From: Limnanthes douglasii subsp. nivea
Taxonomy: Eukaryota; Streptophyta; Magnoliopsida; Brassicales; Limnanthaceae
Direction of reading: 5' to 3'
NCBI GenBank assembly: GCA_036936605.1
Contig: JAUPFV010000005.1
Location: forward strand, 190,028,958 to 190,092,957
Length of the DNA: 64,000 nucleotides
Position numbers and translations under genes: made by a program. The notes beneath the pieces are model-generated. The model was given only the letters and a program-made list of their open reading frames with translations, was not told the origin of the DNA and did not search any database. Positions 38,150-51,313 of the stretch are shown here, piece after piece (position 1 is the first letter of the stretch; every line of letters begins with the position of its first letter).

Positions 38150-38700
38150 AAACTTAAATAATATTGTTTTACGTACTAAAATGTCCCAAAAATTGTTTAA
38201 AAAAACTTAATAAACAAAAGCACAATAAATTTGGCTGCACGAATCAAACAAACCAAGTCTCTATTTATAAATCTCTAAAAGTTATAAATCACTGAATGAT
38301 TTTTTTTTACTTACTAAAATGTTCCAAGAGTTGTTTCTAATAAAAAATAAAAAAAAAAATCAATAAATTTGGATATCCGAATCAAACAAACTAAGTCTCT
38401 ATTTATAGATTTTTAAAATTATAAATCATGGAAGAATTTTTTTTACTTACTAAAATGTTCCAAAAATTGTCTTGAAAAAACTTAATAAGAAATAATTCAA
38501 AAAAATTTGGTGTCCGAATCAAACAAACCAAGTCTCTATTTATAGATCTCAAAAAATTATAAACTATAGTGTTTATTTTTTTAAACTTACTAAAACATTC
38601 CAAAATCATTATAAAAATACTAAATAAATAAAAACTCAAAATATTTTGGTGTCCGAAACAAGCAAACTAAATCTCTTCTTATAAATCTCGAAATATAAAA
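38150..38700. repeat. 138-bp satellite-like tandem repeat, four copies
   Basis: Units carry TTACTAAAATGTTCCAAAA at 38173, 38311, 38447 and 38587 (spacings 136-140 bp). Each also has a poly(A)-rich middle, TTTGGTGTCCGAATCAAAC, then AACCAAGTCTCTATTTATA. Copies are fairly well conserved. Confidence 0.85.
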
Positions 38701-39218
38701 AATAGTAATATAATTTATTTATTTTTTACCAACAATTTTTCTACAAAAACATATTAGAAAAAATATGACTGCAACGTGCCACATGACACATTACGGTTGA
38801 TGGCTTGGAAGATGAATTGAGGTAACTGAACCCACGCCAGACTAAAATATTACATTGCAGCAGCATGAAAATGCACATATCTCTATAAAATATTTCATGT
38901 TGATAGATTTATGAAAATCAAATATTAAAAAAAAAAGATTGAAGTTTGGGTTATCATATATCAATTTATAATCAACACTAAAGACTAACAATAAATTTTT
39001 AAATTTTAAAAACATTTTTTATTTTAACAAGTAAAAATATATTTGAGTGCTGTGTGCAAGATTAAAAATAAATATTTCATATTATTTAAACGTAATCTTT
39101 TGTTTTAATTAAAAAAGTGAAAAATTGGAGAATTTGGGTAAAATATAAAGAGAGAAAAAAACTGATGGAGGAGGAAATAACCTCCCCTCGAAAAAATATC
39201 CGAACAGAGTCCAAGGAA
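38701..39218 (+). promoter_or_regulatory. Upstream region of the PPR gene
   Basis: A non-coding AT-rich stretch before the PPR start, with no clear TATA box. An in-frame upstream ATG exists at 39165. Confidence 0.35.
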
Positions 39219-41105
39219 ATGTTCTTGACACCCTTATTCACCACCCCTCCGCTACCAACAAAACCACCGTCAACGGCCTCGTGCTACCACTTTGCACCAC
39301 CGGAAAAGCTCGCTGTCCTCATCGACAATTCAAAATCCATACATCATGTTCTCCAAATTCACGCCGCCCTCCTCCGCCACAATGTCCTTCCGCATCACCA
39401 CCCAGTTCTTAACGTTAAGCTCCTTCGCTCTTACTCTTCCACCGGACGCCTCCGTTACTCCGTCTCTCTCTTCCACCAAACGGAAGACCCCAACGTCTTC
39501 CTCTTTACAGCTATTATCAACAGCTACTCCCTCCACGGTCTCCACGACCGAGCGTTGTCGTTTTTCGTGCAAATGCTGAGCCGGGGTGTTGCCCCCACTG
39601 AGTTCACGTTTTCGTCGGTACTGAAATCGTGCTCGCTAGAGAACGGGAAGATGATCCACTCTCAAGTGGTTAAATCCGGATTCGGATCGGATCCATACGT
39701 GAGGACGGGTCTTGTCGATGTTTACGCGAGAGGAGGTGAAGTTGTATCTGCACAGAAAATGTTCGAGGAAATGCCTCAAAGGAGTTTGGTTTCTTACACA
39801 TCTATGGTCACTTGCTATGCGAAGCATGGGGAGATTAAAGCAGCTCGAGCTTTATTCAATGAAATGAAAGATAAGGATGTTGTTTGCTGGAATGTAATGA
39901 TCGATGGGTATGCACAACATGCGTTCCCAACCGAAGCTCTTATGCTATTTAGGAGGATGCTAGCTTCGAATGTGAAACCAAACGAAGTAACCTTTTTGGC
40001 TGTGCTTTCTGCTTGTGGGCAAGTGGGTGCGCTCGAGTCAGGTAAGTGGCTCCACGCTTACATTGGTAATCATGGGATGCGTGTAAGTGTTCACGTCGCT
40101 ACTGCATTGATTGATATGTATAGTAAGTGCGGTAGTCCAGAGAATGCACAATTGGTGTTCGATAAAATGACTGAGAGAGATGTAGTTGCATACAATGCAA
40201 TGATAGTTGGCTACGCAATGCATGGCTTTAGTCAAAAAGCCTTGAATTTGTTTGATCAGATGCTTAAAATGGACTTACACCCTACTAATATAACCTTCAT
40301 AGGGTTACTCAACGCCTGCGTCCATGCTGGGTTGGTGAATGAAGGATGGAGATTACTTCGTGCTATGAAACACGAATTCAAGATCGAACCCAAAATTGAG
40401 CACTATGGATGTATGGTAAATCTTCTTGCCCGAGCAGGGCATTTAGAGGAAGCGTACAAACTTATTAAGAACATGAAAATCAAGTCCGACCCCGTTTTGT
40501 GGGGATCTTTACTTGGAGCATGTAGGATTCATGGAAATCTCGCTCTAGGTAAAAATATTGTAGAGTATCTAGTTACGCAGGATCTTGCGAATTCGGGTAC
40601 CTATGTTCTTCTCTCTAACATGTATTCCGCAGTGGGGGATTGGGATGAAGCGTCAAAAATAAGGAGCTTGATGAAGGAAAAAGGGGTACCTAAAGAACCC
40701 GGTTGTAGTACAATTGAAGTGGGCAATAAAGTGCACGAATTTCTTGCCGGAGATAGAAAACACTCGAAAAGTAGAGAGATATATATGATGTTAGAAGAGG
40801 TTAATAGTTGGCTTCAAGCATATGGTTATGCTCCAAAAATAGACGTTGTGTTACACGATATAGGAGATATGGAGAAAGAACAAGCACTTGAAGTTCATAG
40901 TGAGAAGCTCGCACTTGCTTTCGGGCTTATAAGTACTACACCAGGTACAACTTTGAAGGTTGTAAAGAATCTTCGCGTATGCTTAGATTGTCATGCTGTG
41001 TTTAAATTGATCTCAAAGATCACCGGACGGAAAATTGTGATGAGGGATCGTAACTTGTTCCACCACTTTGTAGATGGTTCTTGTTCTTGTGGAGACTACT
41101 GGTGA
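39219..41105 (+). CDS. ELI1: PPR-DYW RNA editing factor, ELI1-like, 628 aa
   Basis: A PLS-class pentatricopeptide protein expected to recognise a chloroplast RNA and edit C to U. The sequence is intronless. A Ser/Thr/Pro-rich N-terminus (transit-like) leads into APPEKLAVLIDNSKSIHHVL, shared with Arabidopsis ELI1 at the same distance from the start. About ten PPR motifs follow, including NVFLFTAIINSY, SLVSYTSMVTCYAK, DVVCWNVMIDGYAQH and VATALIDMYSKCG. The E/E+ region begins around DPVLWGSLLGACRIHGN. The C-terminal DYW deaminase has HSEKLALAFGLI (zinc-binding His and catalytic Glu), CLDCHAVFKL and the terminal SCSCGDYW. ATG 39219 fits the family length. ATG 39165 would add 18 residues. No disruption is seen; the exact editing site cannot be read from the sequence. 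Confidence 0.88.
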   Translation: MFLTPLFTTPPLPTKPPSTASCYHFAPPEKLAVLIDNSKSIHHVLQIHAALLRHNVLPHHHPVLNVKLLRSYSSTGRLRYSVSLFHQTEDPNVFLFTAIINSYSLHGLHDRALSFFVQMLSRGVAPTEFTFSSVLKSCSLENGKMIHSQVVKSGFGSDPYVRTGLVDVYARGGEVVSAQKMFEEMPQRSLVSYTSMVTCYAKHGEIKAARALFNEMKDKDVVCWNVMIDGYAQHAFPTEALMLFRRMLASNVKPNEVTFLAVLSACGQVGALESGKWLHAYIGNHGMRVSVHVATALIDMYSKCGSPENAQLVFDKMTERDVVAYNAMIVGYAMHGFSQKALNLFDQMLKMDLHPTNITFIGLLNACVHAGLVNEGWRLLRAMKHEFKIEPKIEHYGCMVNLLARAGHLEEAYKLIKNMKIKSDPVLWGSLLGACRIHGNLALGKNIVEYLVTQDLANSGTYVLLSNMYSAVGDWDEASKIRSLMKEKGVPKEPGCSTIEVGNKVHEFLAGDRKHSKSREIYMMLEEVNSWLQAYGYAPKIDVVLHDIGDMEKEQALEVHSEKLALAFGLISTTPGTTLKVVKNLRVCLDCHAVFKLISKITGRKIVMRDRNLFHHFVDGSCSCGDYW

Positions 41106-41949
41106 GTTGTAATTTTATGTTGACAGCACAGCACAGTCTCAGGATTAGTTCGAGCCTAGGTAGCTCGACTCAAGTTCAGTTCATGCATGCTTTGACTTGA
41201 ACATTTTAAACCGCTTCGATTTAAACCTTCAATTCGAAGACGACCACCGTGGGATATGCTTCAAATTTAATCCATTCGGTTCAAAACAGAACATAGTAGT
41301 CTGTTTGGAACTGAAGCTATTAAAGCTCTGAATGGAAGCAAACCACCACTTCAAATCAAGGAGATCCGTGTGAGGGGAGAAGGTTCCTCCGGTAAAGTTC
41401 ACTATCGAAAAGTGGAGCCATTCATATAAAAAATATGGTATTAATATAAAAATTCGGTCAAAAAACAAATTCTAGTTACCTATATATCGTTTTAAAACGA
41501 GGCAATAATGCATGATATTTTCGATTTACAAGAGCTCTACCTCTACCACTACATAATACAGAAAATAGAAAAAAGTTTATACATAATTTTTATTTTTATT
41601 TTAATTTTAAAATAGTGATATATATTTAGTAAGTTGGTAAAGTTATATTGTATTTATAATTCAAATATAGTTAGAAGTATATATACTTTTACTCTTTTTT
41701 ACATATTAGTTTTACGTTAATATGATCTTTTGGTGAGAGATACACACAGTTTCGTTGATCTTCCATCTTACCTCTTTTTCTTTTTAACTAAAAATTGTCT
41801 ATAAATCTGAAAACTCCCAATTTTATTTGTTAACCATAACAATTCACTATCCTATCATTAATAATTATTACCCTAACATTAAAAATTTAACCACCACAAC
41901 ATTAAAAATCTTTAAGAAAAATAAAAACACCAAATTTCATACGAAGAAA
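41106..41949. other. PPR 3' flank and intergenic DNA
   Basis: The 41220-41430 stretch is less AT-rich and may be a decayed exon or element piece, but its frames are unrecognised. The remainder is AT-rich and non-coding. Confidence 0.45.
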
Positions 41950-44850
41950 TGAACGTTTCTTTAGATGAGGACGAAAAGAACGTATATTATGAGAGGTAAC
42001 GATTTCAACTTTAATTTCTGTTTTTATACGAATTATACAATGAACTACATGCTGTCTGTATATATCGTGCTATGAGAATGAGCTGGTCGCGAATAAGCAT
42101 GCACCCAGTATTTTATCTTTGCATTCCTTTATGCGACCAACTCATTCTGACCGCACGACTTATGCGACCATAACCAAATTATAGTTTGTATTGTGCGACT
42201 AATTAAATATAAGGTTTTCTTAACATATTTTTATTCGTTGTAGGAGGAATCAGGCTAACCACCATATATGATGGTTGATTACACAAGTATCTTCACAATC
42301 GATAGCTTATTCACTAAGCTAGAATTTGATGCTTTTGTCGAAGAGGAATCGAAAAAGATTAAATTCATCCCTATTATTAGGCTATATGATAGTGCGAAAT
42401 GGGGAAGAACTCCTAGATTACAGTACATATGCGAGAGGTACGGTGTTTTAGTATAAAAAATGAAATCGAAAACTTTGAGAAAGTAAAAGTGTACAACGAA
42501 GAAATGTAATTGTTCCTTTCAATTAAAAGGGCATGCGATTGACGTACTAGCAATGCAATGCTGTTTAAAAGTTATAAACGGGAAACACAATCACAAATCA
42601 TATGTTTGCTTAGACGGCTATTCACGCCCACGTAGACTCAAACCAGAAGAAAAGACACTAGTTCGTAATTTATCTTTCATTTGGCCGCGTCCTAGGAAGA
42701 TATATAGTGGTTTGAAGAATAATAATCCCGATAATCTTTTGAACATGCATGCAATCTACAATTTTTGCCAAAAATATCCTGATGTTGAGCACTATGGACA
42801 AACTCAAATGCAATATTTGTTGGGAAAATTGAAGGAACATGGTTACTCTATGTGGGAGCGGTTACACGACGAATCGAAAGTGATCATCGATTTTTTTTTC
42901 GTGCATCCTACATGTTTAGACTTGTTGCGTACATTTCCGAATATGCTTATCATGGATTGTACTTATAAAATGAAGAGGTATAAATGCCGTTGTTAGAGAT
43001 TGTTGGAGTAATTTTGACTTCATTTACATTCTTGCGACGGTTCAAACGTTAATGCCTGATGACGTAATTGCGGAACAATTTGTCTAGTTTTATGGTTACA
43101 TTGCCGTTGAGAACATAATCGAAGCTTACGATAAAAACCGAGCTACACTGAATGAAATGTTCGTCGCTTCCCCAAAGTGTATTGAATACGTTATGTCCGC
43201 ATGGATAACGAAATATGCTGACAAATTTCTTCATCATCGAAGGAAACAATATCAAACACTATGGGCAAACAACAACGAATAGGTAAAATTGCTTTCATTC
43301 TCATTTTTTTATTATATCACTAAAAATAAATGTCTTAATTATCTACTTCTTTTGTAGGTGCGAGAGTTCTCATTCAGCCATAAAAGAATACCTTGGGACG
43401 AACCAATGCAATTTTGAACTTTTTTGGGAAAAAGTTCATAACCTCCTAACAAAGCAGCATGTTGGAATCCTCGAATTGTTCGAGCGAACTAAGTTTTTTA
43501 CTCTACATGGTTTTAAAAATACTTTGACCAGGAACCTAATCGGTTATGTATCCCATGCGGGCCTAAAATAATTAATCTTCGCTATTATACATTCTAGAAA
43601 TATATGCGTAAATCAGGTATCATATGGAGGATGTGTGCTTAAGAAAACACATGGGTTATCTTGTACATGTGAAATTTCCCCAATAACGAAAGAAGGTAGA
43701 TGCATTCCTAGGGAGATTGTGGATATATATTGGAGACGATTAGATATTGTTCACAAAGATGCCACTTCGCATGAAGATGCTTTGCAAAAAAAAACTATCC
43801 ATCATAGATAGTTCTATTCATAGTTTTGGGCATCAACAACAAGATCATATTATCAATAGGGATATGCAACTCTTAAATCCCGAAACTAGTTATGTTAAAG
43901 AGCCTAAAGAAGCGGTTAGAGCTAAAGGTAGATAAATCGACCAAACATGACCCTGGTTCGTGAGAATATCCTATCGAACAAACCACTAGTGCTAGTACTC
44001 CCACAAAATCGTTTGGTAGCACAACCGTTAACACGTTAGAAGCACGACTTCCTCAAAAGTGCCTTCGTAGTACCCAAACCACCACTCGCAAAAAAGAAAG
44101 TTGGTCAGCCCAAGAAAATTATTAAGGAATAAAAGTTAACTTTATACCCCGATTACGGATAATCCTTATATCACTAAATTGGTCGACATTATCCCAGATA
44201 GACAATGCGAATATCGGTCTGTATTGCTTTCGATATAACATACTGCGGATAATTGGCAAACTGTTAAACAAAATTTGTTGAAAGAAGTAAATGAAAATCA
44301 TGCTTTGTGGTTGGAATTTTTTGGTTCGTCTGATGTTTTGGATGAGATGGTACGTAGTTTGGATTACTTCAAACCCCAAACTTCTAGCCATTATTGGACG
44401 ACACTTCCCGACATTGGCTTAGTCATAGAAACAAGGTATCAGTGTCCGGTATACCATATCTCAAACAGGGTCTTTAACTTATCTACCAATTCGTGGAAGG
44501 CCGCCTGTTAATGTTTCTACGATTATAGAGGTTGAGATTTCCTTCGTACATGGTTGCCATTTCGTTAGTGTAAGTATATAAAATTTATTAAATTTATGGG
44601 GTTTTAAGATTTTTTTATACCTAATGCACTAACTTACCTTTTATATCTGCAGATTACTACTCCTCTTGAACGACCGTTGCTGCCATTATACTCGGCATAG
44701 GGTGTCCACATCACCGACGAAGCTAGTCAATGGACGCATCCATACTACCATAGGTTCAATAAGTTTACACAAATTATGCCGTTTATGAGAGTGAATATTA
44801 ATGAGGAGCCACACATTACCGACTTAACAGAAGATGAAATATGATCTTAT
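41950..44850 (+). pseudogene. MULE (Mutator-like) transposase with OTU-like C-terminus
   Basis: Domains appear in order across broken frames. A FAR1/WRKY-GCM1-type zinc finger (42268-42600) has GRTPRLQYICERYG, CNCSFQLKG and INGKHNHKS. The MULE core (42553-43020) has PKxIYSGLKNNNPDNLL-like text, QMQYLLGKLKEHGYSMWERL, FFVHPTCLDLLRTFPN and the DDE-type MDCTYKMKRYK. Next is an internally deleted helical part (43040-43290) with ECIEYVMSAWI-like text. A SWIM-like CVLKKTHGLSCTCE follows at about 43630-43680. At 44120-44830 a region with LVDIIPDRQCEYRSVLL, LDYFKPQTSSHYWTTLPDIG and a THPYYHRFNKF-like end resembles the OTU protease-like tail of plant MULEs. Multiple stops and a large deletion make it dead. 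I found no convincing TIRs. Confidence 0.75.
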
Positions 44851-46583
44851 GTTATTTTAGGTTTTCAAATTTTTTTGTGTATGATTTTAAATTATGAATT
44901 TTTTGTTTATTATTTGTTTATGACATTTGGTTATGTATTCTCTTACTCTTAAATTTAGAGTGAATCTTTACATTTTATGTTTCCCGCTTGTTTAGCTCTT
45001 CCCGCCAATTAAATGGTCATTTCACCAATAACAGTATCCGTTAATAATTACCGCTAAAATATAATTTCTGCCAATGTTGGATTTTTCTTTATAAAAGACC
45101 TGAATCATATCCTAATAGTTCATCCACCAAACCTTCTTAAACATAAAAAACGTAAGGATTATTAGGTATAAAGTCGAATGTAGACGAAGACTATCACTTG
45201 CTTCAGTCCGTGAAGTTTGTTATCAAAAACATGTAATGAAACAATATTATAATGAAACAAATTATACATTATAGTGTAGACAGAAGCATCAACCCAATCA
45301 ACAATTCATTTAATGAAATAAATACAAACAAACATGTAATTCACATAAATAATCAAGTATTTTTAAAATATTTTGCACTAAATAGTGAAATCTGGGTAAG
45401 TCTGTCACATGTGATTCTGAGTAAGTCTTTCGTATAAGATTGTAGTTAAGTCTGTCATATGAGACAAACATCCTTCTTCGTCGCATGACATATGCGAATC
45501 AAACACATCTGGTCGCACATGTTGTGCGACAAACATCTATCGAACAAATCAAGGGGTTGAAACCCTAAATCACTAATTACTGTAGCATTCTCCTCAAATT
45601 TAAAGCCAAAACACGGATCCAAAACTCACAAAAAACCCTAACATATCAATTCAAAATAACAACAACTCCAACCACGCGAAAATCAAAATTTTTAAAAACA
45701 AAAATTAAAACCTAATTTTATACATCTTATGGACAACAAAATCAGCAAACAAATACAGTAATAGGTTGTATGACATACCTCTATGTTGTTGTGAGTTCGG
45801 TTTCAAAAAATAAACTCTTCTGATTTTCCGGCAGTTGAGAGTTTAAGAGGTTTTGTGATTTTAAGAGAGAAAATATGGAAAAATGGTGAAAGAACTATCA
45901 ATTTGCTTATATATCTTGTTTTTATGCGAAGGGTAAATTTGTCCAAAATTTGGTGAGAGATCTAGAAAAATGGTATAGAATCCAACAAAATATATCTTGT
46001 TTATAGCATGGTTCTTTTGGTAATTATAGGTGATTAAATGTGTGAGTATACTTTTATGTAAGTAACAATCTCCTAATAAAAGATTCTTACTAATAAATAC
46101 AAAGAATATACATATCCATCTAATCCATAACTACCAATTAAGTTTTTTAAGGAGTTTGTTTTTAAAATCCGATTTATTTAAAGGTAGTAATTTTTATTCA
46201 ATTTTGGTAATGTATCTTTGTATAAGTTATTCACTAAAATCATAATTCAATTATTGTTATGTTTGGATTTATATTATAAATACAATATAATGATAGTTTG
46301 ATAAATTTAGTGGATGTATATAATGGTTTTAAAATAAAATAAAGATTATGCATATGAATTTATTTATTTTTGTATGATTATTTATAAACTATAAATGTCA
46401 TGCTCATCGTTTTAAATAACTATTTTTATATTTTTTATAATTACAGGTAATTAAGATATGTTTTTGATTGTTATAGGAAATTAGGATATGTGACTCTGAG
46501 TTTTGTAAAAATACTATCTATTTTTAATATTTATTAATAAGCTTTGAACAATAATTTGTACATGGCATATGGATTTTAGTAAC
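44851..46583. other. Intergenic DNA downstream of the MULE relic
   Basis: Mixed AT-rich sequence. It holds a TATA-like TTTATAAAAG at about 45090. Words such as GTGCGAC and ATGCGAC at 45480-45530 also occur near 42090-42190, hinting at shared MULE-family non-coding sequence. No gene was recognised. Confidence 0.4.
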
Positions 46584-46661
46584 AGATAGTCTTTGGAATT
46601 TCAAAAGTCCGTTGGTAGTCGATGGATTATCAACGGACTTTTGAAAGCCCATAGATTATCT
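46584..46661. repeat. 78-bp palindromic hairpin, MITE-like
   Basis: Near-perfect inverted arms: TTTCAAAAGTCCGTTG on the left pairs with CAACGGACTTTTGAAA on the right. Matching AGATA / TATCT ends bound the pair, with a loop around 46612-46630. It lies in AT-rich non-coding DNA. Confidence 0.75.
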
Positions 46662-47599
46662 GCCACGAAAACGAATTACTATTCAAAACCTTTATTGATA
46701 ATAACCTTTTTTTACCCTACGATGCAAAAAAATAAAATTAGGCATTTTATATAAAAAATAAATCTTACTATATTATTGTTTAAAAAAATTGTAACAAAGT
46801 TAAACTTTATTAGTTTAAAAATATTTTAAATATTGTAAAAAAAATAAAAAAAATATTATTATTTTAAAAATAATTTAAAAATACGATCGAAGCAAAATAA
46901 AAACTGTTAACTAACTTATCTTTTAATGTTATTTATCTTTCATACATATCATCTATTGACATATAAATTTAAAGTATATGGATATACATGTTTTAAGAAA
47001 AGTGGATCACTATCCCATTATGAATTAGTTTCTATTATTTTATATTCAAATAAAAAATCCATTTTATTATTCACGAGTTTATCATTGCAACTCATTACCA
47101 TCTAAAGAAAAAAAAATATGAAATATATTATAGTTTAAAATTTAAATATCCAAACATTTAAGTATTAAAATTAAGCCTCTAATTCTATGAATTTGAAAAT
47201 TTATAACAAAAAACATATACTTTTCCTCAAAAAATAAAAGATAACATAATTGATAATCATATTCAAAGTAATTGAGTATGTAAGCTTTATAATTTTTTTT
47301 ATCAATTTGGATCAAAATTTGGCGAACGTTTCTATTATAACGTAGCACATTTACAAGTAGAACTCGTCAATATTGAAATACGGTACCATCAATATCGAGT
47401 TATAGTACCATCGACACAAATGGTAGTTCCACCGATACTAGAAAAGATAATCGCCATATTTCGGTGATACCAAGTCTTAATACTGTTGAAATTACTCGAA
47501 TATTTATGTATTGTTTTTTATTGTTGGAAAAAAATGATATACATCGATTTGAACTTGAATGCATCCAATATTATAGTGGTTATTTTTTTCACAATAGTT
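46662..47599. other. AT-rich intergenic DNA
   Basis: Low-complexity AT-rich sequence. A less AT-rich patch at 47350-47500 repeats TACCATC-like words. No gene was recognised. Confidence 0.5.
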
Positions 47600-50500
47600 T
47601 AATATACAAAAAAATAATTATGTGAGTTGGCTTCCGTAGATAACAACGCCAACGACCTTTAAGTATATGCGACTTCTAGCTAACGAATCCTCTAAACAAA
47701 TAATCTGAAGTAGACTTCTTTTTGTCGAAACACTCTACATAATCGAAGTCCACATACTCTTACATCAATATATTACTCATTTTTTTTTATTAAAACACAA
47801 CGCTACAACATCCGAACCCTTCAAGTATCTTATGATCCACTTGAGTGCATGCCAATACGGCTTCCTTGAATTTGACATGAATACATTCAAAGCACTTACA
47901 GTGCATGTAATACCGGGTCTTGTGAAAATCATAGCATACATAATGCTACTAATAAAATTAACATTAAGTATTCACATCATATATTTATTATTGATGTTTT
48001 ACTTTGTTCTTGAGTGAAACTGAGTTTGAATTGTGAACCAATGATAATTCGAACCACTTCTTCTTCGGACATCGAGAATTTCCTTAGGAATTTATGTATA
48101 TATTCTTGTTAAGATAAGAATAACTACCCTTTAGGCCTATTATTCTTGATATCAATGCCAAGTATCCTCTTAGTATTTATCTTAAAATCTCCCTTAAGTT
48201 GAGTCTTTACCGCTTCAATCATCCTAATATCTTTCCCAACTGGCACATACACCAACAAGAGGACTTGTCTTCCCATGTATGTCTCCTGATTCTAATAGAC
48301 ACATATGTCGTAGCAGCTACAAATATATCTAATGGATCTCATAAAAGAATCAAATCTTTTATTCCAATGCATGAACGGCTGTTTCAGCCTATAGAAAGAT
48401 CCTTTCAACAAACACACATAATCCTCATTTCTTTGTTAAAAACTTTTCGGTCGACACATGTAAATTTTATATTCCAATTCACCATGAAAGAAGGAAGTAG
48501 TAACATCTATTTGATCTAGCTCAAGCCCAAATCTAGCAAAAATCGACACCAGAATCCTATAGAGGTTTGTTATATAACATACAAAAATATCTCGTTCAAA
48601 TAGACACTCCGATTTTACATAAATCCCTTAGTCACGAGTCTAGTCTTGTATCTTAGTAACTTAACACCATGAATACCTGAATTTCTCTTGAAAATTTATT
48701 TACTCCCAACCAGCTTCTTACCCTTCAGATACCTCACACGAATCCATGGGCTCATCTTTTGGAAAAATATCAGTTCTTCTTTCATGACCGTGAGCCATAT
48801 TTATCACTACTCTTGATAGCATCATGATTGAGGTTCAAGAATATCTCATTGTATTTCAATAAATAAAGCACAACAAATTGTAAAACTATACCTTTGCGGT
48901 TGTTTGCTTGTTCTCTTTGCTCTATCCTTCATCAATAGATAACTTTCAATAATTTGTTTCTCTCCCATCTGATCATATGAATACCTTGGAGCACTCTGTA
49001 CGACCCAAAGCAGAACTCTGCCTAAAATCGTCTTCGGCAGAAGCTTTTCCCGCTTCAATTTGAGATCAGATCCATTATCAACTTCATATATCTTCTTCGC
49101 AATTCTAGGTTAAGTATCCACCACCTTATTCAATAACACTTCCTCTTTATTGAAAATCACATCTATACTTATCAAAGAATTTTGACGTCCAAGTTCAAGG
49201 CCCCAAAACATATACCCTTTTACTCCTTACGGATAGCCGGAGAACAAATATTTCAGTTCTCTTGGCCTAACCATATCATGATTCACATGTACGTAGGAAA
49301 CACATCAGAAAACTCTTAAATTTTCTAAGTTAGGTTTGTTTCCCATCCATGCATTTTGAGAATAAAAAACTTACATGTCATTGGTTGACTCAAGTTGATG
49401 GTTTATACAACCCGTGTTACGGCCTCTCCCTAGAACCTTTACCCATTTCAGCTGTATGAAACATACATCTAACTCGTCTTAATAAGGTTTGATTCAATCT
49501 ATAAAGAAGTCTATTATATTGGAGACTCTCATTTATGGTTTGGTATCTAGAAATGCTAAGATTTGTACAATAGTAGTGAACTCCTTATTCACATATTCTA
49601 AGCCATTATCAATCTGAAGCTTCATCACCATTTTTTTGGTTTCATTATCTAGCAAAGTCTTATAGTTAAAATAGGTATCAAAATATTCATCCTTGATCTT
49701 CAAAAGTAGATCCCATACTATCATAGAATAGTCATCAATCAACGACATAAAATACATTGTACCAGATATGGTAGGTTCTCGTGATGGACCCCAAAGGTTT
49801 AAATGAACATAATTAAGTACTCTATTGGATATTTGGTTGTTGGGAAACACTTTCACATTCATTTCTCTTACCCAAAATACACGACTTTCACAAATTCTCA
49901 GCTTTTGAACTGTTGTACTATCTAACAAATCCTAGTTACTTAGTTCACTAAGTCCTTTCTCACTTAAATGCCCAAATGATGATACCACAACCTCGTAGAA
50001 TATTTCAGCACACTAGACACCCCTCTACTACAGAGACCTCGAGAACTAATACACCAATATTGTTATTGGATTTTATAACAACAAGGGAGCCTTGTAAGAT
50101 CCTAAGTTTACATTCTTCAGTCTTATACGTAAACCTTTTCTCATCTAATATCCCAATTGAAAGAAGGTTATGTTTAAATTCAGGTACATACCTTACATTG
50201 TTAATTAGTTTCTCAAGTCTTGTAGACAACTTGATCCAAACGGTTCAAATCTCTTTGACATCGTATGATTCGTCATTCTCGAGGATGAACCTTCCACCAT
50301 CAAACATTCACAGGTCTTCAAACCAATGCTTATTGGAAGTCATATAAAATTACGCACCCGAATCCAACACCCATTTATCATTATATCTACAAGAATAAGA
50401 AGTCATTAAACTATTAGCGTACTCACAATTATCAGACTCCATTGCAATATTTTCGACTTCGGTCTTATGATAGTTGTTTCAATTTTCCTTATATTGGGAG

Positions 50501-51313
50501 TTCCGATTGATATGTCGTTTATTCTTTCTTATCTAATAGATTAATTTTGAACTCGTACCAGCCCATTTGGACTTTGACCTAGATTTTCCTCTCTTATCAA
50601 TTCAATATCTCTTCCCTAATAGACCCATCACACTCACTTTGTGCCCTTCAGATTCACTATTTTAAACATCATTATTTTGAAGATATTTGAAGTTCAAAAT
50701 GATCTTGACTTTAACCATCATAAGAGAGTCTTTCCTGTATAACATGGTGTCCATGAAGTATTCATACTATTACGATAGAAAACTTATAAGAATGATTGCT
50801 TTGTCCTCCTCCTCCACCTTTACACTAACTACATTCAAGTTGAGTATGATTCAGTTGTAATCATCTATGTGCCTTCTAATCTCTATGCTACTATCCAGAT
50901 ATAACATGTAAAAGTTGTTTCTTCATATACAATATGTTTTCAAAGGATTCATTTATGTAAATTACCTCAAACCGATTCTATACCCTAAATGCAGTAGGCT
51001 TTTCAGATACCGCTCGTGGCACTTCATCTCCCAAGCTTAATATGAGAGAACCATGAGGTTTAGACAGTACCACAACATCAACCTATGTAGATTTATCATC
51101 GATAGTAGCAATTAATCTCTTTTATACCGGTTAAGCCTTATATTTAATTCTCCAGAGGTTGAAATCATTAGATATGTAAAATGTTACTAGGCTAAGCTTC
51201 ATGTAACTCATCTTTTGTTGGTTTATACTTACCAGACAAGATGTACTTTTTCAAACTTCATATATCTGATTGATATAATTTTTATACTGTTGCTTCACGC
51301 TTATCATACCATT

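Noticed and set aside
39117..39165. N-terminal extension of the PPR protein to 39117
   Set aside because: 39117 is GTG, not ATG. The family-length start is 39219, and 39165 is the only plausible alternative.
39330..39572. Reverse-strand frame over the PPR gene
   Set aside because: Shadow of the well-supported PPR coding frame.
41640..46300. Terminal inverted repeats of the MULE relic
   Set aside because: An 18-bp AT-only word (TTATATTGTATTTATAAT) occurs inverted at about 41647 and 46282, but it is low in complexity and nothing extends it into a MULE-length TIR.
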